13,185 bases of DNA from Methanomicrobiales archaeon. GTDB taxonomy: Archaea; Halobacteriota; Methanomicrobia; Methanomicrobiales; Methanoculleaceae. Every line of letters starts with the position of its first letter. The stretch's first letter is position 1. Shown here piece after piece: positions 5,095-11,081 of the stretch. Location of the stretch: contig JAGVUK010000196.1 of assembly GCA_019136335.1 (NCBI GenBank), positions 1 to 13,185 of the forward strand, read 5' to 3'. Both the position numbers and the translations under genes were made by a program. Below the pieces are notes generated by a model, which made no database searches, was not told the origin of the DNA, and worked only from the letters and a program-made list of their open reading frames with translations.

Positions 5095-6985
5095 TGGGCA
5101 GGCAGGCCGGGAGCGTGAACCGGAAGGCGGCGCCGGACTCCGGGTGGCCCGGCACCCGGTCCTCGACCCGTATCCGGCCCCCGTAGCGTTCGATCAGGAC
5201 GCGGACGATGTAGAGCCCGATTCCTTTGCCGCTCTTTGCCCCGCCTTTTCTGAACTTCTCAAAGACCCGGGGTTTCTCGGCGTCCGGTATCCCCGGGCCG
5301 GTATCTTCGACCGAGACTGCAACGGTCCCGTCCTCCTCCCGGGTACTGATCCGGATCGAGACGCCGGGGCCGCCGAACTTGGCGGCGTTGCCGACGAGGT
5401 TTATGAAGACCTCCGACAGGAGGTCGTCGGCAGCGACCCACCGGCCCTGCGGCTCGTAGACGATGTCGGCGTCCGGAAAGAGGCAGATGACGTTCTGGAT
5501 CACGGCATCGAGGTCCACCGGCCGGGGCACGAGGCTCTCCTGCGCGATCCGCCGGATCGCCGAGACGTTCCTGATGATCTCTGCGCTCTGCCTGACAGCG
5601 GCCGTGAGCTTCCCGGCAAGGTTCTTCTCCGGCCCGGAGAGCATCTCGCGGAGGAGCATCGCGTAGCCGATGGCGGCGGTGTTCGCGTTGTTGATGTCGT
5701 GCGTCAGGAGATCCAGGTAGAAGTTCGCCTGTTCGTGCGCTTTCTCCAGCCCTTCGCGGAGCCGCATCCGCTCGACGGCGCTCCCGATCTCCTGGCTGAT
5801 GGAGGTGAGCAGTTCCCGCTCGGCGGGGGAGAAGATATGTGGACTCCGGCTGGCCAGGTTGACGGCGCCGATGACCTTCCCTTCGGCGGTGATGGGGATG
5901 CTCGCAAACGCCCGGATTCCGTCACCGGCGCCCTCCGGGTAGTCCTCCACGAAATGCGGGATGCCCTGCCCGATGACCGCGTCGTATGGCGGGATGTCCA
6001 GGTCGACGATCCGCTGCCGGAGCGAGTCCCCCTCCGGGAGCCCGGTCTCGGCGACCAGTTCGGCCCTCGACCGGCCGGGGTCGATCAGGTACACGCCGCC
6101 TCCTTCAAAACCGAGGAGTTCCAGGGTCTTTTCGAGCACGCCTGCCAACAGTTCGTCCATGTCCGCCGACGCCGCGGCGGTCCTCACCACCTGGTTGATG
6201 GCGTCGAGCTGGGCGTTCCTGCGCCTGACCTTCTCCTCGGCGGTCTTTTGCCCGGTGATGTCCGCAACACCGATGGCCATACCCGGGTGTTCCTCGCCCC
6301 CGGCGGTGACCGGGGAGGCAGCAACCCTCGCGGCAACCGCCTCGCCATCAGAGCGCCGGAGCCGGAGTTCAGCCTCCTTCCGCCCGTCCTCGCTCCACCG
6401 CCCGATCAGGGCCGCCGCCCGCGGCGCGTCGTCCTGGTCGACGAAGGAGAGGAAGGAAGTCCCCGGCAACTCGCCCGCGGGATAGCCGAGGATCTCCGCC
6501 ATCCGGGCGCTGGCGAACATGATGACGCCTCCCCGGTCGACCACCAGCACCCCTTCGTGCAGGCTCCCGCCGATCTCGCGCCACATGCCCTCCACCCTCC
6601 CGAGCGCTGCCTCCGCACGCTTCAGCGCGAGGGCGTGGCGGAGGGTGCAGGCAAGGAGTTCGGGCGTGATCTCCTCCCGGACCAGATAATCGTCCGCACC
6701 GCGCCAGAGCGCCCTGACCGCCAGGTCGAGGTCATCGCGCGAGACGAGGAGGATGACCGGGATCCCGGGGGTCTGGCCGCTCACCCGCGCCGCCGCCCCG
6801 GGATCCCGGCCGGGGTCGAGCAGGACGACATCAAACGATTCTTGCCGGAGCGCATCGAGACCTTCGTCAAACCGCCGGCATGAGGCTGCCTCGAACGGGA
6901 GTCCGGTCTTCCGGAGCGCCTCCAGGACCAGGGAAGCGTCGTCCGGGCTCCCGGTGACGATAAGCAGCCTGAGCGGGTCCGGCAC
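5075..6985 (-). CDS. Soluble hybrid sensor histidine kinase (REC-PAS-GAF-HisK)
   Basis: A 636-residue signalling protein with no membrane segment, so it should sense a cytoplasmic signal. The order is: receiver domain (about 5-125) with phospho-acceptor Asp57 in VVLLDPG; PAS domain (about 132-248) ending in the ADITGQK signature; GAF domain (about 270-408); and a kinase core. The dimerisation helix has LLTHDINNANTAAIGY with His429 as the phosphorylated residue. The ATPase part has the N box INLVGNAAKF (Asn533), G1 DTGPGIP (561-567) and G2 GKGIGLYIV (587-595). All catalytic boxes are present. In the receiver, the usually invariant Lys is Arg103 (DYLVREE). The HDINN dimerisation motif is common in methanogen kinases. 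The start is a GTG at 6985 behind a G-run. No response regulator gene is adjacent, and the ligand is unknown. Confidence 0.92.
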   Translation of the reverse strand: MPDPLRLLIVTGSPDDASLVLEALRKTGLPFEAASCRRFDEGLDALRQESFDVVLLDPGRDPGAAARVSGQTPGIPVILLVSRDDLDLAVRALWRGADDYLVREEITPELLACTLRHALALKRAEAALGRVEGMWREIGGSLHEGVLVVDRGGVIMFASARMAEILGYPAGELPGTSFLSFVDQDDAPRAAALIGRWSEDGRKEAELRLRRSDGEAVAARVAASPVTAGGEEHPGMAIGVADITGQKTAEEKVRRRNAQLDAINQVVRTAAASADMDELLAGVLEKTLELLGFEGGGVYLIDPGRSRAELVAETGLPEGDSLRQRIVDLDIPPYDAVIGQGIPHFVEDYPEGAGDGIRAFASIPITAEGKVIGAVNLASRSPHIFSPAERELLTSISQEIGSAVERMRLREGLEKAHEQANFYLDLLTHDINNANTAAIGYAMLLREMLSGPEKNLAGKLTAAVRQSAEIIRNVSAIRRIAQESLVPRPVDLDAVIQNVICLFPDADIVYEPQGRWVAADDLLSEVFINLVGNAAKFGGPGVSIRISTREEDGTVAVSVEDTGPGIPDAEKPRVFEKFRKGGAKSGKGIGLYIVRVLIERYGGRIRVEDRVPGHPESGAAFRFTLPACLPITGRTG

Positions 6986-7048
6986 CCTCTCATCCCCCCG
7001 CCGGCATGGGCCGGGTATGGCGTAACCTCGATTTCATCCCTGTCCCGG

Positions 7049-7062
7049 GTGCCCGGGGGCAC
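7049..7062. repeat. Perfect 6-bp hairpin between the amidotransferase-like and kinase genes
   Basis: GTGCCC (7049-7054) pairs with GGGCAC (7057-7062) around a 2-bp centre. It lies in the 113-bp gap on the minus strand after the amidotransferase-like gene and before the kinase gene. No T-run follows, so it may be a folded spacer or a weak terminator. Confidence 0.4.
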
Positions 7063-7098
7063 CTCTACCTCATCTACCGGGGCCCGTGGGGATAAGTG

Positions 7099-7665
7099 TT
7101 ACTGAGTGTTCTCCACCTGCTGGAGGAACCGCTCGATGACCCACTCGTTCCTGACCTCCGGGTGGAAGAGGAGACCGTAGAGCGGGAGCGAGCGGTGCCG
7201 GATCGCCTGGACACACCGGTCCGAGACGGCGAGGGGTATGAACCCGCGAGGGGTTTCCACGGCGCGTTCATGCAGTTCATATGCGGGAAAGCCCGTCATC
7301 CCGGCAAAGAGGGGATCCGGCGCGGTCACCCGGACATCCGTCATACCGATCTCGCAGCACGGCACGGTGCCGCCGCCGAATGCCGCCGCGAGGGCCAGCA
7401 TGCCCGAGGAGATGCCGAGCACCGGGCGTTCGAACGCAGGCAGCCACCGGAACCGCCCGGGGTGCTCCGCAAAACCCGTGTCCTTCAACGCCGTCCCGCA
7501 GAGGACCGCCCCATCCGCACCCTCGATATCCGGTGCGCTGACGGCGGTGTAGTGACGGACGACGGGCTCTGCTCCGGCCCCCCGGAGAAACCGTTCGACC
7601 GGCCCGACGAACTCGGCGCGGGAGAGCGAGCCGTCACGGTAGCAGAGGTCGACGACCAGGATCAC
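7099..7665 (-). CDS. Class I glutamine amidotransferase-like protein lacking the catalytic cysteine
   Basis: A 188-residue protein with the GuaA/TrpG-type class I amidotransferase fold: an N-terminal MILVVDL strand, DGAVLCGTAL (51-60), a nucleophile-elbow region PVLGISSGMLALAAAFGG (81-98), and the C-terminal LLFHPEV with His168 and Glu170. The family elbow is GICxGxQ. Here the nucleophile position is Ser86 (codon TCC) and the Gln position is Leu, so glutamine hydrolysis in the usual way is unlikely although His and Glu remain. Automatic annotation may call it a GMP synthase subunit; no synthase domain is nearby. It starts at a GTG whose TGA overlap with dph6 (GTGA) shows translational coupling, with GGTGGAG just upstream. 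A plausible but unproven role is as a partner, substrate-binding or regulatory subunit of the Dph6-like enzyme. Confidence 0.85.
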   Translation of the reverse strand: MILVVDLCYRDGSLSRAEFVGPVERFLRGAGAEPVVRHYTAVSAPDIEGADGAVLCGTALKDTGFAEHPGRFRWLPAFERPVLGISSGMLALAAAFGGGTVPCCEIGMTDVRVTAPDPLFAGMTGFPAYELHERAVETPRGFIPLAVSDRCVQAIRHRSLPLYGLLFHPEVRNEWVIERFLQQVENTQ

Positions 7666-8342
7666 TTCTCCACCAGCCCCGCCCGCTCGATCCGGAGGAC
7701 GCCGTTGTAGTTCCGGCAGACCGCCGATGCCTCCTCGATCGCTATCCGCCGGGAGAAGAAGGGGGCATCGATGACGAACGTCTCAAACTCCCCGCCTTCG
7801 CCGGTGAGGGTGATCCGGTACTTCCGGGCGGCCTTTCGGAGGTCGTCGAGGGTGCGGCGGTCGATCTCCCTCCCGAGCCAGGATGCGTCGAAAGGGCAGG
7901 AGAAGATGCCCGCGATGATCACCCGGAACCCGGCGCCGATGAGTTCCTCCATGTAGGCCTCCTGGTCCGTGTGCCAGAGCGGGTTGAAGCACCAGAGGTC
8001 CAGTTCGCGGCAGATCCGCTGGATCCGTGCGGCCTGGTAGATCGAGAGGATCGCCCCGGTGACGACCCCCTCGATCCCGAACCGTTCCCGGGCCAGGAGG
8101 AGAGCCCGCGCGAGATCCAGGAGTTCCGCCTCCTGCTCGCCCGCCGTCTCCACCTCCACGAGGGGGAGCCCCGCCGCCACGGCCTGCAGCCCGGCAAGGT
8201 GGATGTTCGGGGTGTGGAACATGTAACTCTCGGGGTTCTGGGAGACGACCGTGATCAGGCAGGTCACCTCCTCCTGCTGCATCGCCTTCCAGCAGGCGAA
8301 GAGAGAGTCTTTCCCGCCCGAGAAGAGCACGCCGAGTCTCAT
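7662..8342 (-). CDS. dph6: Diphthine-ammonia ligase (Dph6 family, PP-loop ATPase)
   Basis: A 226-residue archaeal-length Dph6 protein. This family activates diphthine on elongation factor 2 with ATP and adds ammonia, the last step of diphthamide synthesis in the cytoplasm. The N-terminal MRLGVLFSGGKDSLFACW contains the PP-loop SGGKDS (residues 8-13). Downstream are GIEGVVTGAILSIYQAARI and the C-terminal GEGGEFETFVIDAPFF, both characteristic of the family. The C-terminal RidA-like domains of eukaryotic homologues are absent, as expected. The ATG at 8342 is chosen because the PP-loop strand begins at residue 3; the open frame upstream to 8444 is Arg/Gly/Pro-rich and unlike a protein. No ribosome-binding sequence is visible; TTATCATG at 8372-8379 (minus strand) predicts a very short leader. 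The last 4 nt overlap the amidotransferase-like gene, so the two form an operon. Confidence 0.92.
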   Translation of the reverse strand: MRLGVLFSGGKDSLFACWKAMQQEEVTCLITVVSQNPESYMFHTPNIHLAGLQAVAAGLPLVEVETAGEQEAELLDLARALLLARERFGIEGVVTGAILSIYQAARIQRICRELDLWCFNPLWHTDQEAYMEELIGAGFRVIIAGIFSCPFDASWLGREIDRRTLDDLRKAARKYRITLTGEGGEFETFVIDAPFFSRRIAIEEASAVCRNYNGVLRIERAGLVEK

Positions 8343-8371
8343 GGTCGTTCGCGTACCCGTTCTCTTTTGGG

Positions 8372-8379
8372 CATGATAA
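8372..8379 (-). promoter_or_regulatory. TATA-like element before dph6
   Basis: It reads TTATCATG on the minus strand, centred about 33 bp before the dph6 ATG. This predicts a leader of roughly 7 nt, in line with the missing Shine-Dalgarno sequence. Confidence 0.4.
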
Positions 8380-8392
8380 CCCCTGCGGCGGC

Positions 8393-8456
8393 ATCCGGCA
8401 GGCGGTTCGCGGACCCGGGGTGCCCCCCGGCAGCAGCCTGACACCTCCTGCCGGAT
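8393..8456. repeat. Nested inverted repeats between dph6 and the 8634 gene
   Basis: ATCCGGCAGG (8393-8402) and CCTGCCGGAT (8447-8456) are exact 10-bp inverted repeats. Inside them CCGGGG (8415-8420) pairs with CCCCGG (8425-8430) around a TGCC loop. The result is a cruciform or RNA stem with an apical hairpin. It lies upstream of the dph6 promoter; the rest of the gap to 8569 shows nothing recognisable. Confidence 0.45.
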
Positions 8457-8569
8457 ACGAGGTCGCCCGAAACCCGGCCGGTATGGCTGCGAAGGCGCCT
8501 GCTGACCGCCGGCATCGCTTTCCGGGCTGATCCGGGCCTGCCGGGTGCTGTCGGCCGGGGATGATCAGG

Positions 8570-8577
8570 ATTATAAG
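8570..8577 (+). promoter_or_regulatory. TATA box for the small 8634-8825 gene
   Basis: ATTATAAG is an isolated AT-rich element in GC-rich DNA. It predicts transcription starting near 8600, that is a leader of about 34 nt for the ATG at 8634, or a leaderless message for the in-frame GTG at 8598. Confidence 0.5.
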
Positions 8578-8633
8578 GTGTTGGATCTCTCAGTCATGTG
8601 AGCGCCCCGGGCGCGTATCAGAGGGTATGGAGT

Positions 8634-8825
8634 ATGACAGGAAACGACGAAGATCCGGAAGAACGGATAGGAGTGGTGGTTGATTGCATCCTGGTCGACT
8701 ACCGGGGCGACCCGGAGTCGCGAGGCCGGATTGCACAGGCGGTCCTTGCGTGGGCCGAAGAACACCCCGACGAGTGGGACGAGCTGCAGGCACGGTGCCG
8801 GCAGCGTCACGAAGTGCTGGTTTAA
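8634..8825 (+). CDS. Small acidic protein of unknown function
   Basis: A 63-residue protein from the ATG at 8634 (MTGNDEDPEERIGVVVDCIL...). It is acidic and should be helical in the second half, with RGRIAQAVLAWAEEHPDEW followed by a charged tail. There is no signal peptide or membrane segment. I do not recognise the family. The GAGGG at 8621-8625 lies about 8 nt before the ATG and a TATA box stands at 8570-8577, which supports a real gene. A GTG at 8598 would add 12 residues and fit a leaderless message. It stands alone between divergent dph6 and the thioredoxin-CcdA gene, so the context does not suggest a role. Confidence 0.62.
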   Translation: MTGNDEDPEERIGVVVDCILVDYRGDPESRGRIAQAVLAWAEEHPDEWDELQARCRQRHEVLV

Positions 8826-8964
8826 GCCATTCCGGTCTGACATCTCTTCTTTCGGCCCGGAGTCGAAGAACCGGCCGGCATCCTTTCACGTGACGCACGA
8901 CTTCCACCCTCTTTCCGCGGGCGTATGAGAGGTAGACACGCCCCCGCAACCAGTCAGCATAGGG

Positions 8965-8972
8965 TTAAGTAT
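8965..8972 (+). promoter_or_regulatory. TATA box of the thioredoxin-CcdA gene
   Basis: TTAAGTAT, preceded by the purine-rich ATAGGG that could serve as a TFB-recognition element, predicts transcription starting near 8995. The leader to the ATG at 9038 would be about 43 nt. Confidence 0.5.
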
Positions 8973-8978
8973 TCCTGA

Positions 8979-8993
8979 GCTCTCCTGGAGAGC
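8979..8993. promoter_or_regulatory. Perfect 15-bp dyad at the predicted start site (possible operator)
   Basis: GCTCTCC (8979-8985) and GGAGAGC (8987-8993) are exact inverted repeats around one T. The dyad lies between the TATA box and the predicted transcription start of the thioredoxin-CcdA gene. That is a usual place for archaeal repressors of the winged-helix type to block RNA polymerase. The regulator is unknown. Confidence 0.45.
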
Positions 8994-9037
8994 GAGGCCC
9001 AGGGGGGACCGATACCGCTCGCATTCTCCCCGGGCGG

Positions 9038-10189
9038 ATGAAGACCATGCAAAGCCGCCGCCTCCGGGCAATCATCGGTGTTGCCCTGGCCCTGCTCTGT
9101 GTTGCTGCAGGGGTTGCAGCCGGTCAGAGAATGGATACCGCAGGTCCATCCGCCGATCCTGTGGTATCCATCCCTCCCGACGCACGTCACCAGGTGACCG
9201 TCTTCTACAGTTCCCACTGCTCGGCATGTACCCAGGTCATGCCCGCCGTCCGGGATATCGCCGCCGCCCACCCGGACATCCGGTTCGTCTTCTACGACAC
9301 TGCTTCCGGCGGCGACGCATACCGGATGTACTCGGCCTTCGATGCGGCATACGGCTCCTTAACCCCCGCGCTCCCGGTGGTCTTTGCCGGCGATACCGTT
9401 GTACTCACCGGGGAGGAGGAGGTCCGGGATAACCTCGGGGAGGTGGTCGTCGCCCTCGAGTACGGTCTCATCCCGTCCGCCGACTACGAGGAGCGGTGGA
9501 GAGAGCCGGGCCGGGACGAACCCGTGGCGCTCACCCTCCCCCTGGTGCTCTCTGCCGGCCTCCTTGACGGCATCAACCCCTGCGCCTTCGCGGTGTTGGT
9601 CTTTCTGCTGGTCGGCGTCCTCGGTGCCGGCACGCGGGGCCGGGTCTTCGCCGCCGGGGCCGCCTATTCGCTGGCGGTCTTTGCAGTCTACTTCCTCTCG
9701 GGGTTCGGCCTGTTTGCTGCGGTCCGGTCGTTCGAGGTCATGGGCCTCTTCTCGACCTTCGCGGGGTGCATCGCCATCGTTGCAGGAGTCCTGCAGATCG
9801 CTTCCGCCTTTACGCGCGACCTGCCGGTTACGCTCGCGATCCCGGTGAGGAGGAGGGAGCGCCTCGCCCCCCTGCTCCGGGAAGCAACCATACCCGCCGC
9901 GTGCCTCCTCGGTGTGCTTGCCGGGGTCTTCGAGCTCCCCTGCACCGGCGGGGTGTACCTTGCGGTCCTTGCCCTCCTCTCGGAGCACGCGACCGTTGTG
10001 GAGGGGATCCCGTACCTTCTTGCCTACAACGTGATGTTCGTCCTGCCGCTCCTTGCCATCACCGCAGGCATCGGTCTCGGCATCCCGCCGGAGCGGATCG
10101 ATACGTGGCGACTCAAGCACCGGAGGGCACTCAGGTTCTCGATCGGGGTGTTCCTCCTCGGGATAGGCGCGGTGACGCTGGCGATCTGA
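9038..10189 (+). CDS. Secreted thioredoxin-like domain fused to CcdA/DsbD-type membrane thiol carrier
   Basis: A 383-residue membrane protein. Residues 8-29 form a signal or anchor helix. Residues about 48-145 are a thioredoxin-like domain with the redox pair Cys61-Ser-Ala-Cys64 (VTVFYSSHCSACTQVMP) and a cis-proline-type LPVVFAGD (Pro113). From about 163 on are six or so hydrophobic helices of the CcdA/DsbD transmembrane family, with the paired cysteines Cys182 (DGINPCAFAVLVFLL) and Cys302 (FELPCTGGVYLAVL). Such proteins carry reducing equivalents from cytoplasmic thioredoxin across the membrane to outside thiol proteins, and here the outer acceptor domain is on the same chain. The target is unknown; cytochrome c or disulphide maintenance are both possible. 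The first ATG is used; a second ATG three codons later is an alternative. The upstream dyad suggests control of expression. Confidence 0.9.
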   Translation: MKTMQSRRLRAIIGVALALLCVAAGVAAGQRMDTAGPSADPVVSIPPDARHQVTVFYSSHCSACTQVMPAVRDIAAAHPDIRFVFYDTASGGDAYRMYSAFDAAYGSLTPALPVVFAGDTVVLTGEEEVRDNLGEVVVALEYGLIPSADYEERWREPGRDEPVALTLPLVLSAGLLDGINPCAFAVLVFLLVGVLGAGTRGRVFAAGAAYSLAVFAVYFLSGFGLFAAVRSFEVMGLFSTFAGCIAIVAGVLQIASAFTRDLPVTLAIPVRRRERLAPLLREATIPAACLLGVLAGVFELPCTGGVYLAVLALLSEHATVVEGIPYLLAYNVMFVLPLLAITAGIGLGIPPERIDTWRLKHRRALRFSIGVFLLGIGAVTLAI

Positions 10190-10293
10190 GCGGGGATTCG
10201 CCATGAAACCTCCCGGAATACGGCGGCCGGGGTATATCAGGGAGTCATGCCTGGTGACAGTTACCCTTAGTCCACAGACACATACAAAACAAG

Positions 10294-10378
10294 TGCGAGG
10301 GGAGCGATTCGAACGCTCGAACTCCTACGAGACTAGGCCCTCAACCTAGCGCCTTTGACCTGGCTTGGCAACCCTCGC
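10294..10378 (-). tRNA. tRNA-Leu (anticodon GAG)
   Basis: An 85-nt type II cloverleaf on the minus strand. The acceptor stem GCGAGGG pairs with CCCTCGC, and the discriminator is A, as required for leucine tRNAs. The anticodon arm CTAGG-TTGAGGG-CCTAG gives anticodon GAG. The long variable arm (CTC-GTAG-GAG) and T arm GAGCG-TTCGAAT-CGCTC are typical of tRNA-Leu. CCA is not encoded and no intron is present. A possible box A, TTTATCAT, lies near 10393-10400 on the minus strand. Confidence 0.96.
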
Positions 10379-10630
10379 CCGGGGGGAAGAACATGATAAA
10401 CGCGGGATGGAGGATGCACTGATTACGCTTTCGCGCCCCGCTTACCCTACTTAGTCTGTTGTCATACATGAAATACCTTTGTGCGGGGCAGCACCGGCTC
10501 CGGAAGGCGAGCTCTCCCCGGCTCCTCCACGAACCCGGGAAGAAGGGAGCCGGGAGTTCGTGAGCGTGGCACGGTTCCCGGGTGCCGGGGATCGCCGGTG
10601 CATCTCCCTGGTGAATGCCCCGGAGGAAAG
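10379..10630. other. Gene-free region between tRNA-Leu and the rubredoxin promoter
   Basis: About 250 bp with no convincing gene. It contains the probable tRNA-Leu promoter on the minus strand and an interleaved inverted-repeat structure at 10517-10562. A 31-codon ATG frame at 10468-10563 has no ribosome-binding sequence and overlaps that structure. Longer open frames on both strands are low-complexity and unlike proteins. Confidence 0.5.
10517..10562. repeat. Interleaved inverted repeats, pseudoknot-like arrangement
   Basis: CCCGGCTCC (10517-10525) pairs exactly with GGAGCCGGG (10546-10554), and CACGAAC (10528-10534) pairs exactly with GTTCGTG (10556-10562). The order of arms is A-B-A'-B', which allows either an H-type pseudoknot or two competing stems. 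It lies about 70 bp before the rubredoxin TATA box, so it would not be in that transcript if the box is used; it may belong to a separate RNA or act at the DNA level. Confidence 0.5.
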
Positions 10631-10640
10631 GATTATATTG
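10631..10640 (+). promoter_or_regulatory. TATA box of the rubredoxin gene
   Basis: GATTATATTG, preceded by the purine-rich GGAGGAAAG, predicts a transcription start near 10661 and a leader of about 48 nt ending in GAGGAGAT 6 nt before the ATG. Confidence 0.6.
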
Positions 10641-10708
10641 AGGGGCTCATCATTACCGCGCAGGGTACCGGCGCGACCCGGTATCTGGTTTCCTCGAGGA
10701 GATAACCA

Positions 10709-11059
10709 ATGGCAAAGAGCATGCAACCTTATCGTTGTGGAGTGTGTGGCTACATCTACGAGCCCGGGCGGGGAGAGCCAGGGCAGAAGATTCCGCCCGG
10801 GACTGCTTTTGAAGAACTGCCGGCAGACTACACGTGCCCGGTCTGCGGAGCGGGGCCGCGGTCGTTCCTGCTCCTGGCCGTACGAACAGGCAGATACCTC
10901 TGCGTGGCCTGCGGGTACATCTACGACCCTGAACGGGGAGAGCCCAAACGGGGCATAGCCGCGGGGACGGCCTTCCGGGACCTGCCCGAGAGTTATATAT
11001 GTCCCGTCTGCGGCGTCTACGCCAAAGTTGGGAAACAGGCCTTCATAGCCATCGATTAA
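10709..11059 (+). CDS. Two-domain (tandem) rubredoxin
   Basis: A 116-residue cytoplasmic electron carrier made of two rubredoxin domains in a row. Domain 1 (about 8-56) has Cys10 and Cys13 in CGVCGYIYEP and Cys43 and Cys46 in CPVCGA. Domain 2 (about 63-110) has Cys65 and Cys68 in CVACGYIYDP and Cys98 and Cys101 in CPVCGV. Each set of four cysteines should bind one iron. The typical rubredoxin is about 53 residues with a single site, so this is a doubled form, with a short linker (about residues 50-63) and diverged ends. In methanogens rubredoxins usually donate electrons to oxygen- or peroxide-detoxifying enzymes; no partner gene is adjacent. GAGGAGAT lies 6 nt before the ATG. The gene ends 22 bp from the convergent kdpD-like gene. 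Confidence 0.93.
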   Translation: MAKSMQPYRCGVCGYIYEPGRGEPGQKIPPGTAFEELPADYTCPVCGAGPRSFLLLAVRTGRYLCVACGYIYDPERGEPKRGIAAGTAFRDLPESYICPVCGVYAKVGKQAFIAID

Positions 11060-11062
11060 CCC

Positions 11063-11069
11063 TTTTTTT
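11063..11069 (+). terminator. Oligo-T terminator of the rubredoxin gene
   Basis: Seven T residues follow CC directly after the rubredoxin TAA, in the 22-bp gap before the end of the convergent gene. This matches the T-run type of archaeal intrinsic terminator. No hairpin is needed or seen. Confidence 0.65.
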
Positions 11070-11081
11070 CGCCGCACCCGG

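Noticed and set aside
5144..6883. A 579-codon frame antisense to the histidine kinase
   Set aside because: Codon-position shadow typical of high-GC genes; the opposite strand encodes all kinase, PAS and GAF motifs.
7099..7665. Calling this gene GMP synthase subunit A (guaAA)
   Set aside because: The catalytic Cys and the following Gln are replaced and there is no synthetase partner, so the name would imply a function the sequence does not support.
9359..10204. A 281-codon frame antisense to the thioredoxin-CcdA gene
   Set aside because: Highly charged shadow frame without domain or start signals.
10468..10563. A 31-codon ATG frame before the rubredoxin gene
   Set aside because: No ribosome-binding sequence or clear TATA box at the right distance, and it lies over the interleaved inverted repeats.
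11060..11081. Possible frameshifted kinase domain after the KdpD-like stop
   Set aside because: Only 22 bp remain before the rubredoxin gene, so there is no room for a HisKA/HATPase core in any frame.
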